Assembly: GCA_030692365.1 (NCBI GenBank)
Contig: JAUYCC010000053.1
Location: 122,521 to 186,520 of the forward strand
DNA: 64,000 nt
Direction: 5' to 3'
Source: Pelolinea sp.
GTDB lineage: Bacteria; Chloroflexota; Anaerolineae; Anaerolineales; Anaerolineaceae
The position numbers were made by a program, and so were the translations under genes. Within the stretch, counting starts at the first letter, position 1. Each line of letters starts with the position of its first letter. The notes beneath the pieces were generated by a model. It worked only from the letters and a program-made list of their open reading frames with translations. It was not told where the DNA came from and searched no databases. This document shows, piece after piece, positions 37,127-44,830 of this stretch.

Positions 37127-37666
37127 ATGGGTAAGGTCTTAGTAGCATATTCTACCTGGGCAGGTGCAACCCATCAGGTTGCGGAAGAAATTGTCAAAGA
37201 ATTAAACAAGAAAAACCTCCAGGTCAATATTGCAGCAGCAAAGGATGTAAAGACAATTTCTGAATATCAGGCTGTAGTTCTGGGCACATCCATTCACGCT
37301 GGCCAAATGACCGGTGATTTTAAGAAATTCCTGAAAAGGTTTTACAAGGACCTGGCAACCAAAAAAACAGCTTTTTTCGTGGTCTGCTTTAATATGATAG
37401 AAGATAATGATAAAAACAGGGTAGAAACCTTGGCTTGGTTAAATAAAACAATTAGTAAATTTTCTGATATCAAACCAGTTTCAATCGGTCTTTTTGCAGG
37501 AGCTGCTGTTACAGAAAGCGATGAATTCAACAGATTGAATGTTCTGATAAAAAAATTGATTGAATCCATGAAGAAGAGTATGGATGCTGAAAGAGGAAAA
37601 AGTGACTTCCGCGAATGGGAAAAGATTCACGCCTGGGCTACTGAATTGGTCGAAAAAATCTCTTAG
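37127..37666 (+). CDS. Flavodoxin-domain protein (HemG-like)
   Basis: 179 residues. The FMN phosphate loop is YSTWAGATHQVAEEI near residues 9-23, followed by 'VVLGTSIHAGQMTGDFKKF', similar to the flavodoxin-like protoporphyrinogen oxidase HemG. The loop lacks the classical TGNT sequence. It may reduce or oxidise a quinone-linked partner. No heme synthesis gene lies nearby, so the HemG role is uncertain. GAGGTG precedes the ATG, and the GT39-like gene follows five bases later. Confidence 0.82.
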   Translation: MGKVLVAYSTWAGATHQVAEEIVKELNKKNLQVNIAAAKDVKTISEYQAVVLGTSIHAGQMTGDFKKFLKRFYKDLATKKTAFFVVCFNMIEDNDKNRVETLAWLNKTISKFSDIKPVSIGLFAGAAVTESDEFNRLNVLIKKLIESMKKSMDAERGKSDFREWEKIHAWATELVEKIS

Positions 37667-37671
37667 CAACT

Positions 37672-39234
37672 TTGAGTATTAATTCTCGTAATAAATACTT
37701 TTTCATCTTAACAACCACCCTGGTTTCTATTGTGGGTGGTTATTTAATATTCCGTGCCACTTCCTGGGGGCCGTGGGTGTTTAGCGATTCCGCGGCTTAT
37801 CTTAGCGCGGCGCAAAATATTCAGGCTGGAAAAGGGGCAACAATTCTGAATTCCAATGGTTCAATTACCCCCGTAACAGAATTTCCGCCGCTTTTCCCTT
37901 TTATTCTTAGTCTTTTAACACCAGTTAAAGGCGATTTCATTCTGACTGCCAGGTGGTTAGACATAGTACTGTTTTCGATTAGTATTTTTACGGTTGGATT
38001 ACTTAGTTTTCGCGCTTTTGATAACCTCATACTAAGTCTAATTGCTTCGATTATTCTCGCAGTTTCCCCACTTATGGTGGATACTTTTTCCGGCTTCATG
38101 TCTGAACCATTATTTATTGCTTTGCTGTTAATTCTTGTCTTTTTGTTATTTGAATTCGTCAAATCCCAAAAATCAGTATTTCTCATTCCCATTTTTATCA
38201 TTTCATCACTTTTGCCTTTGATCAGATACGCGGGGATTCTCTTTGTGATATGTATCAGTATGTATCTGGTTCTATTTAGAAAGAAATATTCAAAAAGCTT
38301 AATAAAATTCGTGCCAATTTACACCCTGGTTTCTCTAACCCCTATCGGTTTATGGTTTTTAAATCAATATAACAATTTAAACAAAGTGGGCGGTAAAAGG
38401 TTCGCGATAAATATCGTACTTGTAAAAAGCGTTTTTCAAAGTATTTTGCAGGAATTTAAAGTCATCGGAAGCTGGATTCCTTATTCAGGTATCTATTCAT
38501 CAGAAATAATAAATCAATTAGTAATCGTTTCTTTTTCTGGTCTTTTCATCATTGCACTTGCCATTGGCTTAATGGTTATTTTCAATAATACGAAAAATAT
38601 GAACCGAAATTCGATTTACTTATTTCAAATTTGCCTGATCATTCTCATCGCTTATATCCTTTTTATAGGGCTAACCCACAGTATCACCATCCCCAAGATT
38701 GACATTATTGACAGGATGATGGCGCCTATTTATCCAATTTTGGTGTTGATTTTTCTGTCCTCGTTTGCACTATTTCCTATAGTAAAAACAAGTTGGTTTT
38801 TAAAGGGAGGATTATTAATAATTGCGCTGATCACTCTCAGGTTCTATGGGATTTCCACCTTTAAGGGGGTTGAACTGCTTCATGCCGAGGGTAAAGGCTA
38901 TATATCCCGGCAATATCAGCAATCCGAATTATTAAAATATTTAGATTCATTACCGGCAGACCAGCCGATGATTTCTAATTCCGCCGCGTTTGTGCTGTTT
39001 CATACAAACCGTTTCCCTTTACAAGTTGACCAATTCCATAACCGGTCTTATGGTTCAGGTAACGCGTACGGCGAGAAGTCCTTCCGTGAAAATAATGCAG
39101 CGCTGATTATTCTTTATCCCGAATTTCGCAACTATTATGGAGAAAAATCAGACCAGCTTCTTCAATCACTCACGGCTGGGCTTAAAGTAGAGTACCAGGA
39201 TGAAATCGGCGGGATCTATTTCTACCCGGATTAA
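37672..39234 (+). CDS. GT39/ArnT-like polytopic glycosyltransferase
   Basis: 520 residues with about ten to eleven hydrophobic helices. The first outer loop has 'FSDSAAYLSAAQNIQAGKGA', with the Asp typical of the GT-C catalytic loop of PMT/ArnT/STT3-like enzymes, and 'TEFPPLFPFILSLL'. The C-terminal soluble part ('SNSAAFVLFHTNRFPLQ') is outside. It probably transfers a sugar from a polyprenyl-phosphate donor to a protein or lipid at the outer membrane face. The start is TTG at 37672, with no nearby ATG. It is convergent with glmS, two bases apart. Confidence 0.78.
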   Translation: MSINSRNKYFFILTTTLVSIVGGYLIFRATSWGPWVFSDSAAYLSAAQNIQAGKGATILNSNGSITPVTEFPPLFPFILSLLTPVKGDFILTARWLDIVLFSISIFTVGLLSFRAFDNLILSLIASIILAVSPLMVDTFSGFMSEPLFIALLLILVFLLFEFVKSQKSVFLIPIFIISSLLPLIRYAGILFVICISMYLVLFRKKYSKSLIKFVPIYTLVSLTPIGLWFLNQYNNLNKVGGKRFAINIVLVKSVFQSILQEFKVIGSWIPYSGIYSSEIINQLVIVSFSGLFIIALAIGLMVIFNNTKNMNRNSIYLFQICLIILIAYILFIGLTHSITIPKIDIIDRMMAPIYPILVLIFLSSFALFPIVKTSWFLKGGLLIIALITLRFYGISTFKGVELLHAEGKGYISRQYQQSELLKYLDSLPADQPMISNSAAFVLFHTNRFPLQVDQFHNRSYGSGNAYGEKSFRENNAALIILYPEFRNYYGEKSDQLLQSLTAGLKVEYQDEIGGIYFYPD

Positions 39235-39235
39235 C

Positions 39236-41077
39236 TTATTCCACCGTTACTGATTTCGCCAGATTTCTGGGTTGATCTACATCCAATCCTTTCATCGCCG
39301 CGATATGATAAGCCAGAATTTGCAGCGGTATTACCGCCAGAATTGGGTTAATCATCCAGGCAGCTTCAGGAATCCACAGCATATCATCCCCCAATTCTTT
39401 CGCTCGTTTATCGCCGTCAGTCGCTAAAATAATAGTTTTCCCGCCGCGTGCTTTTGCTTGTTCTACTTGGCTGAGCATCTTCTCATACCACGGGTCTTTT
39501 GGCATTATTGCCAGAACCGGCATCTGTTTATCAATCAATGCAATTGGCCCGTGTTTCATTTCACCTGCCGGGTATGCTTCAGCATGGATATATGAAATTT
39601 CTTTCAGCTTAAGAGCGCCTTCATAAGCTATAGGCATATTTATACCTCTTCCGAGGTAAAGGATATGTTCAATATCCTTATATTTTCGGGCAACTTCAAT
39701 AACCTCGGCTTCCCTCTCAAGGCAGGTCCCAACCAGGTCTGGAACCATACTGATCTGGGATATCAGTTTGCTCTTGCTTTCATCACAAAGCAAGTCCTTT
39801 TTATCCGCAAGCAAAACCGCGAGCAGGTAAAGGTCAACCAAAGGTGCGGTAAAGGCTTTTGTGGAAGCCACTCCTATTTCAGGTCCAACCTGCATGGAAA
39901 TAAAGCCTTCAGCCAGGCGCATCGCCTGAGAACCAATCGCATTAACAATCGACCAGATATGGGCGCCTTTTTGGCGTGCTTCTTCCATCGCAGCCAGAGT
40001 GTCGGCAGTTTCGCCGGATTGACTGATAGCGATCACAATCTGGCTTTTATCCACCAGCGGGTCTCTGTAACGGAATTCAGACGCGATATCAACCTCTACT
40101 GGAATTCTGGCAATGCTTTCGATAAGGTATTTGCCAACTTGCCCCGCATGTGCCGCTGTACCGCAAGCGATAATCTTAATTCCTGTGATTTTATTAATAT
40201 CAATCTTGTCGATATTGAGCGTATTTAGTTGAATGTTTGAATTGCTAAAATCTATTCTGCCGGCCAAGGTATCAGTCAACGCGCGCGCCTGCTCATGAAT
40301 TTCTTTTTGCATGAAATGGCGGTAATTGCCCTTGACCGCTGATATTGGGTCCCAATCGATTTTTTCGATCTTGTAATTGATCCTTGTCCCATTCAGAGTC
40401 ATCAGTTTGATGTCGTCCTTTGTGATGACTGCCATTTGCTGGGATTCCAAGAAAATCATTTCGTTTGTGTGCTCAAGGATTGCAGGGATATCCGAAGCGA
40501 TATAATTTTCTCCTTTTCCAAGGCCAATGACTACCCCGCCGGCATTTCCAATCCTCGCGGCGATGATCTTCTCAGGTTCACGGGTTGAAATAACTACAAT
40601 ACCATGCGCCCCCCGGATCCTTGCCAGAGTATTTTGAACTGCTTCCTGTAGTGAATTGCCTGCAGTAAGATAACTTTCAATCAGGTGGACAATGGTTTCT
40701 GTGTCAGTCTCGGAATTGAATTGGATTCCTTCAGCCATCAACTCCTGTTTTAAATCGAGATAGTTCTCCACGATCCCATTGTGCACGAGAACAACCTGGC
40801 CATTAAACCCTATATGGGGATGAGCGTTCCTCTCGCTGGGTTCTCCATGCGTAGCCCAGCGGGTGTGGCCAATGCCTGGACTTCCATGGATAGGATCTTT
40901 CGATAGTAATTCTCCGAGATGGGCTATCTTTCCTGAATCGCGTCGTACCTGGATTGATTTACCATCTAAAATTGCGATTCCTGCTGAGTCATACCCCCTG
41001 TATTCTAATTTCTTTAAACCTTCCAGAATAATCGGTGTCGCATCTTTGTCGCCAATATATCCAACAATTCCGCACAT
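39236..41077 (-). CDS. glmS: Glutamine-fructose-6-phosphate aminotransferase
   Basis: 613 residues. The N-terminal glutaminase begins MCGIVGYIG with nucleophile Cys2 and has 'GHTRWATHGEPSERNAHPH' and 'HNGIVENY'. Two SIS isomerase domains follow ('IACGTAAHAGQVGKYLIESI', 'ISQSGETADTLAAMEEARQK', 'LGRGINMPIAYEGALKLKEI'), and the C-terminus ends in PRNLAKSVTVE. It makes glucosamine-6-phosphate for peptidoglycan and other amino sugars. AGGAG precedes the ATG. A glmS ribozyme in the 5' leader (41120-41294) should cleave the mRNA when the product accumulates. Confidence 0.97.
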   Translation of the reverse strand: MCGIVGYIGDKDATPIILEGLKKLEYRGYDSAGIAILDGKSIQVRRDSGKIAHLGELLSKDPIHGSPGIGHTRWATHGEPSERNAHPHIGFNGQVVLVHNGIVENYLDLKQELMAEGIQFNSETDTETIVHLIESYLTAGNSLQEAVQNTLARIRGAHGIVVISTREPEKIIAARIGNAGGVVIGLGKGENYIASDIPAILEHTNEMIFLESQQMAVITKDDIKLMTLNGTRINYKIEKIDWDPISAVKGNYRHFMQKEIHEQARALTDTLAGRIDFSNSNIQLNTLNIDKIDINKITGIKIIACGTAAHAGQVGKYLIESIARIPVEVDIASEFRYRDPLVDKSQIVIAISQSGETADTLAAMEEARQKGAHIWSIVNAIGSQAMRLAEGFISMQVGPEIGVASTKAFTAPLVDLYLLAVLLADKKDLLCDESKSKLISQISMVPDLVGTCLEREAEVIEVARKYKDIEHILYLGRGINMPIAYEGALKLKEISYIHAEAYPAGEMKHGPIALIDKQMPVLAIMPKDPWYEKMLSQVEQAKARGGKTIILATDGDKRAKELGDDMLWIPEAAWMINPILAVIPLQILAYHIAAMKGLDVDQPRNLAKSVTVE

Positions 41078-41119
41078 ACTTTTCTCCTAATCTTTTTAAT
41101 ATTAATACATGTTTAAATT

Positions 41120-41294
41120 TGTCAGCGGTCAGGCAGACAGAACAGAAATGAATATTAGGAAGGTCAGGGATTTTTCCTGGAGGGCATCCGCCGATCTATC
41201 GATTTTCCCGAAAGTATTTCCGGTTAACTTCACTTTGCAGTGAAGAACCCTCTCCTCGTCATTCCGCGTTGTTTATTGTGCGGAATCAGGCGCT
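41120..41294 (-). ncRNA. glmS ribozyme (glucosamine-6-phosphate-activated)
   Basis: Read on the minus strand, the conserved parts appear in order. The cleavage-site core AGCGCC starts at 41294, with the cut expected between A41294 and G41293. A P1-type stem ATTCCGC/GCGGAAT follows, then GACGAGGAGAGGG, a hairpin CTTCAC/GTGAAG, and the signature GGCGGATGCCCTCCAGG (41176-41192). The gene behind it is glmS, 43 bases after the approximate 3' end. The ribozyme self-cleaves with GlcN6P as cofactor and so lowers glmS expression. The 3' limit of the P3/P4 region is approximate. Confidence 0.9.
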
Positions 41295-41316
41295 ACCTTT
41301 CCCAATTGGTTCGCTA

Positions 41317-41322
41317 ATTATA
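41317..41322 (-). promoter_or_regulatory. -10 box of glmS transcript
   Basis: TATAAT on the minus strand lies about 23 bases before the ribozyme cleavage site, which would leave a short 5' fragment of roughly 16 bases. The -35 region is weak. Confidence 0.5.
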
Positions 41323-41387
41323 CCTGAAATGCCTTTAACTCGATACAACACTTTTTGATTTATAGAATAAAATTAAGTGAGCAAACT

Positions 41388-41548
41388 TTGGGAAGAGACT
41401 GGTAATTAAACCATCAGCACCGAAGGGGCAAATCCGGAATAGGATGAATCTCTCAGGTAAAAGGACCCAAGGTTTGAAAAACCCTGGAAAAGCAAACCGC
41501 GCCGAAGGGGCAAACCCATACTGGGTGAATCTCTCAGGTAAACGACAG
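41388..41548 (+). promoter_or_regulatory. Tandem glycine riboswitch
   Basis: Two glycine aptamers stand in series. The first has GAGAC near 41394, CCGAAGGGGCAAATCC (41420-41435) and GAATCTCTCAGGTAAAAGGAC (41446-41465). The second has CGCCGAAGGGGCAAACCC (41500-41517) and GAATCTCTCAGGTAAACGAC (41527-41545). The conserved core is intact in both. It lies before gcvH, so glycine should switch on the cleavage system. A -10-like TAGAAT/TAAAAT lies at 41363-41373. Confidence 0.95.
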
Positions 41549-41549
41549 G

Positions 41550-41576
41550 GCAGGCAAATATATTTGCCTGCTTCTT
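41550..41576 (+). terminator. Perfect hairpin of the glycine riboswitch expression platform
   Basis: GCAGGCAAATATATTTGCCTGC (41550-41571) is a perfect 22-base palindrome followed by TTCTT. It starts two bases after the second aptamer. It is either a weak intrinsic terminator or a hairpin that competes with the 3' strand of the aptamer. The gcvH ribosome site GAGGAGA lies 17 bases downstream and is not part of the stem. Confidence 0.6.
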
Positions 41577-41600
41577 AATTTAAAATATGAGGAGATAGAT

Positions 41601-41990
41601 ATGAAAACACCAGAAAACTTGAAGTATGGAAAGACCGATGAATGGATAAAGCTGGAAGGCAACATTGCGACAATTGGAATCTCTGATTACGCTCAGGACC
41701 AATTATCTGATATTGTGTATGTTGAATTCAATAAGGATGTTGATGATGTAGTCAAGAAGGATGACATTCTGTCAACCATTGAATCAGTCAAAGCCGCCGG
41801 TGATGTGGTCTCGCCTGTTTCAGGTAAAGTAATTGGGGTAAATAAAGGGCTCGCCAATAAACCTGAATTGCTTAATGACGATCCATACGAGAAAGGCTGG
41901 ATTTGCACGGTTGAAATCAGCAATCCCGCAGAATACGACACGCTAATGAGTGCGAAGGAATATGAGACCTATTGCGCCGGAAGGCATTAA
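41601..41990 (+). CDS. gcvH: Glycine cleavage system H protein
   Basis: 129 residues. The lipoyl domain carries the modified lysine Lys64 in the motif ESVKAAGDVVSPVSG, and 'LKYGKTDEWIKLEGNIATIG' is the usual N-terminus. It shuttles the aminomethyl group from P to T protein. It is the first gene after the glycine riboswitch and its stop overlaps the gcvPA start (TAATG). No gcvT is present in this operon or window. Confidence 0.97.
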   Translation: MKTPENLKYGKTDEWIKLEGNIATIGISDYAQDQLSDIVYVEFNKDVDDVVKKDDILSTIESVKAAGDVVSPVSGKVIGVNKGLANKPELLNDDPYEKGWICTVEISNPAEYDTLMSAKEYETYCAGRH

Positions 41991-43339
41991 TGTTTATCCC
42001 ACATACCGAATCTGAACGTCAGGAAATGCTTAAAACTATTGGAAAAGATAGCCTTGAAGCGTTATTTTCTGATATTCCAGAGAAATATCGCTTCCCAAAA
42101 CTCGATCTACCGCCTGCCCTTTCTGAGATGGAAGCTTTGCAGGAACTCACCGAGCTTGCCGGTGCCAACAATTCCTGCGATGAATTGATCTGTTTTCTGG
42201 GCGCTGGCTCGTACAATCATTATGTTCCTGCTGCTGTAGATATGCTTCTGAGACGCGGCGATTTCTTCACTGCTTACACACCCTACCAACCTGAAATATC
42301 CCAAGGAACACTACAGGCAGTCTTTGAGTTTCAATCGCTAATCGCTAACCTAACAGGCATGGAGGTCAGTAATGCTTCCCATTATGATGGCGCGACCGCC
42401 TGCGCGGAAGCATGTATTTCTGCGTATCACCATTTCCGCGGCAAACGGACAAAATTTATCATCTCACCCGCCCTTCACCCACACTACCGAGAAACTATAC
42501 GCACCTACTTAGGTGCCATCGAAAAAATTGAGATTGTTGATAAATGCGAAAGTATCCAACTGGACAACCCTCAATTTCTGGCTGATCAGGTTGATGGAAA
42601 CACAGCGCTGGTTATTGTCCAATACCCTGATTTTCTGGGCAGGATTGTTGACTTTACCCATTTTGGGAAAACTGTTCACGAAGCCGGCGCGCTGTTAGCG
42701 GTTGCAGTAAATCCTATCGCGTTAGGTTTATTAAAACCGCCATCAGAATTCGGCGCTGATTTTGTTGTCGGGGAAGGCCAGCCTTTAGGGATACCGATGA
42801 GTTTTGGCGGACCTTACCTGGGATTCTTCGCGACCAAAAATGAATTGATAAGAAAGATCTCGGGCCGAATTGTTGGTGAAACGGTAGACGGCAAAGGCAA
42901 CCGTGGTTACGTTCTCACCTTAACCGCCCGCGAACAACACATCCGCCGTGAGAAAGCAACATCCAACATCTGCACCAATCAAGGGCTCATGGCTTTAGCC
43001 GCAACAATTTATATGAGCCTGCTGGGTAAATCTGGCTTGCGAAAAGTGGCTGAATTGTGCTATCAAAAAGCCCATTACGCCGCTGATCAGATTGCAAAAA
43101 TCCCTGGATTCAAAATCAGGAAAGAATGGACTTTTTTCAATGAGTTCGTTGCTGAATGTCTCGGTGACCCAAAAACAATCAATGATTTTCTATTGCATGA
43201 GGGGGTCCTCGGAGGTCTTGATCTGGGGGATTATTATCCTGACATGAAGAATAGAATTCTCTTCGCGGTAACTGAAAAAAATACCAAAGAAGATATTGAT
43301 ATTCTGACTGAACTACTCCAGGAGGTGCCCAATGGCTGA
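41990..43339 (+). CDS. gcvPA: Glycine decarboxylase subunit 1 (P protein, alpha)
   Basis: 449 residues from ATG 41990 (MFIPHTESERQEMLKTIG), the normal start of the split P protein. 'YTPYQPEISQGTLQAVFEFQ', 'SNASHYDGATACAEA' and 'ICTNQGLMALAATIYM' are family landmarks. It pairs with GcvPB to form the PLP-dependent decarboxylase. It overlaps gcvPB by eight bases. Confidence 0.95.
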   Translation: MFIPHTESERQEMLKTIGKDSLEALFSDIPEKYRFPKLDLPPALSEMEALQELTELAGANNSCDELICFLGAGSYNHYVPAAVDMLLRRGDFFTAYTPYQPEISQGTLQAVFEFQSLIANLTGMEVSNASHYDGATACAEACISAYHHFRGKRTKFIISPALHPHYRETIRTYLGAIEKIEIVDKCESIQLDNPQFLADQVDGNTALVIVQYPDFLGRIVDFTHFGKTVHEAGALLAVAVNPIALGLLKPPSEFGADFVVGEGQPLGIPMSFGGPYLGFFATKNELIRKISGRIVGETVDGKGNRGYVLTLTAREQHIRREKATSNICTNQGLMALAATIYMSLLGKSGLRKVAELCYQKAHYAADQIAKIPGFKIRKEWTFFNEFVAECLGDPKTINDFLLHEGVLGGLDLGDYYPDMKNRILFAVTEKNTKEDIDILTELLQEVPNG

Positions 43340-44795
43340 ACCTACCATCTATGAACTCTCTTCACCTGGACGCATCGGGATTCGCTTTCCCGAATCCGAC
43401 GTGCCCCAACAACAATTTCCTGAAAATTTTATGCGCAAAGAATTGCCATTACCTGAATTATCGGAATTGGATGTTGTCAGGCACTTTACCCACCTCTCCA
43501 GGTTGAATTATTCCATTGACGAAGGTTTCTATCCATTGGGTTCCTGCACGATGAAATACAATCCGCGCATCAATGAAGTTACAGCACGATTGCCGGGCTT
43601 TTCGAATAGCCATCCCCTTCAACCTTTGGAGTCTATCCAGGGCAACCTAGCTGTTATGTACCTTCTCCAGGAATGGTTGAAAGAACTCACAGGTTTTCAT
43701 TCAGTTTCTCTTCAGCCAGCGGCTGGCGCTCAAGGGGAACTGGTTGGCGGGCTGATTATGCGCGCTTATCACAAATACAGGAAAGATGATAAGCGGACGA
43801 AAATCCTTGTGCCTGATTCTGCCCACGGAACAAACCCGGCAACGTCATCAATGGCTGGATTTGAACCAGTGAATCTCCCATCAGATAAGCGCGGCAATAT
43901 TGACCTGGAACAGCTCAAAGCACTTTGTGATGAAACCACTGCCGGGCTGATGTTAACCAATCCAAACACGCTAGGGCTATTTGAAGAGAATGTCCTGGAA
44001 GTTATTAAGATCGTTCATAATGCCGGCGGGCTTGTTTATGGCGATGGCGCGAATCTAAACGCCCTGTTAGGTGTCACCAAACCAGGCGCATTGGGATTCG
44101 ATATCCTGCATATTAATTTACATAAGACCTTTTCAACCCCGCATGGCGGAGGTGGTCCCGGCTCTGGACCTGTGGCAGTTGCAGAACATCTTGCTTCCTT
44201 CCTGCCTGACCCATTAATTGGAATTCTGGAAGAAGGCAATGAAGAGCTTCCTCCGCTCTATGGTTTTATCAAACCGGAACAATCCATCGGCAGGGTAAAA
44301 GCTTTTCACGGGCATTTTGGGGTCATTGTCCGCGCTTTAACTTATGTTTTGATGAACGGCGCTGAAGGGCTGAGGGATGTGGCTAAATATGCGGTATTGA
44401 ATGCCAATTACCTCATGGAAATTCTTAAAAATGCTTACACCCTGCCTTATGACCGCACCTGCAAACATGAATTTGTGCTTGAGGGCGTCTGGGAGGAATT
44501 GCCAGATATTCACGCCCTCGATGTTGCCAAACGATTAATGGATTATGGCATTCATCCGCCGACTAATTATTTCCCGCTGATCGTCAAGGAAGCGCTGATG
44601 ATCGAACCGACCGAAACAGAAAGCAAGCAAACTCTCGATGAATTCGCTCGAGTGATGCTGCAAATTGCCAAAGAGGCGCACGATAATCCTGAATTACTAC
44701 ATGAAGCGCCGCACCATACCCCGGTTGGCAGGCTTGATGAAGTAAAAGCCGCCAGGGATCTGGTTTTATGCTGTTGGAGACCGGAAGCCAATTAA
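43332..44795 (+). CDS. gcvPB: Glycine decarboxylase subunit 2 (P protein, beta)
   Basis: 487 residues. The PLP lysine is in HINLHKTFSTPHGGGGPGSG, with 'YPLGSCTMKYNPRINE' and 'DSAHGTNPATSSMAGF' also present. It is the PLP-binding half of the split P protein. A strong terminator follows directly, so the riboswitch-controlled transcript is gcvH-gcvPA-gcvPB only. Confidence 0.95.
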   Translation: MAEPTIYELSSPGRIGIRFPESDVPQQQFPENFMRKELPLPELSELDVVRHFTHLSRLNYSIDEGFYPLGSCTMKYNPRINEVTARLPGFSNSHPLQPLESIQGNLAVMYLLQEWLKELTGFHSVSLQPAAGAQGELVGGLIMRAYHKYRKDDKRTKILVPDSAHGTNPATSSMAGFEPVNLPSDKRGNIDLEQLKALCDETTAGLMLTNPNTLGLFEENVLEVIKIVHNAGGLVYGDGANLNALLGVTKPGALGFDILHINLHKTFSTPHGGGGPGSGPVAVAEHLASFLPDPLIGILEEGNEELPPLYGFIKPEQSIGRVKAFHGHFGVIVRALTYVLMNGAEGLRDVAKYAVLNANYLMEILKNAYTLPYDRTCKHEFVLEGVWEELPDIHALDVAKRLMDYGIHPPTNYFPLIVKEALMIEPTETESKQTLDEFARVMLQIAKEAHDNPELLHEAPHHTPVGRLDEVKAARDLVLCCWRPEAN

Positions 44796-44797
44796 TC

Positions 44798-44830
44798 AAA
44801 AACGCCGCTGGAATTCAGCGGCGTTTCTCT
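44798..44830. terminator. Bidirectional terminator between gcvPB and alaS
   Basis: AAACGCCGCTG (44800-44810) and CAGCGGCGTTT (44816-44826) form an 11-bp stem with a 5-base loop. T-rich sequence follows on the plus strand (TCTCTTT), and an A-run before the stem gives T's on the minus strand, so it can serve both convergent genes. Confidence 0.85.

Noticed and set aside
39665..40228. 187-codon open frame on the plus strand opposite glmS
   Set aside because: It lies entirely within the conserved SIS domains of glmS on the other strand and shows no protein features.
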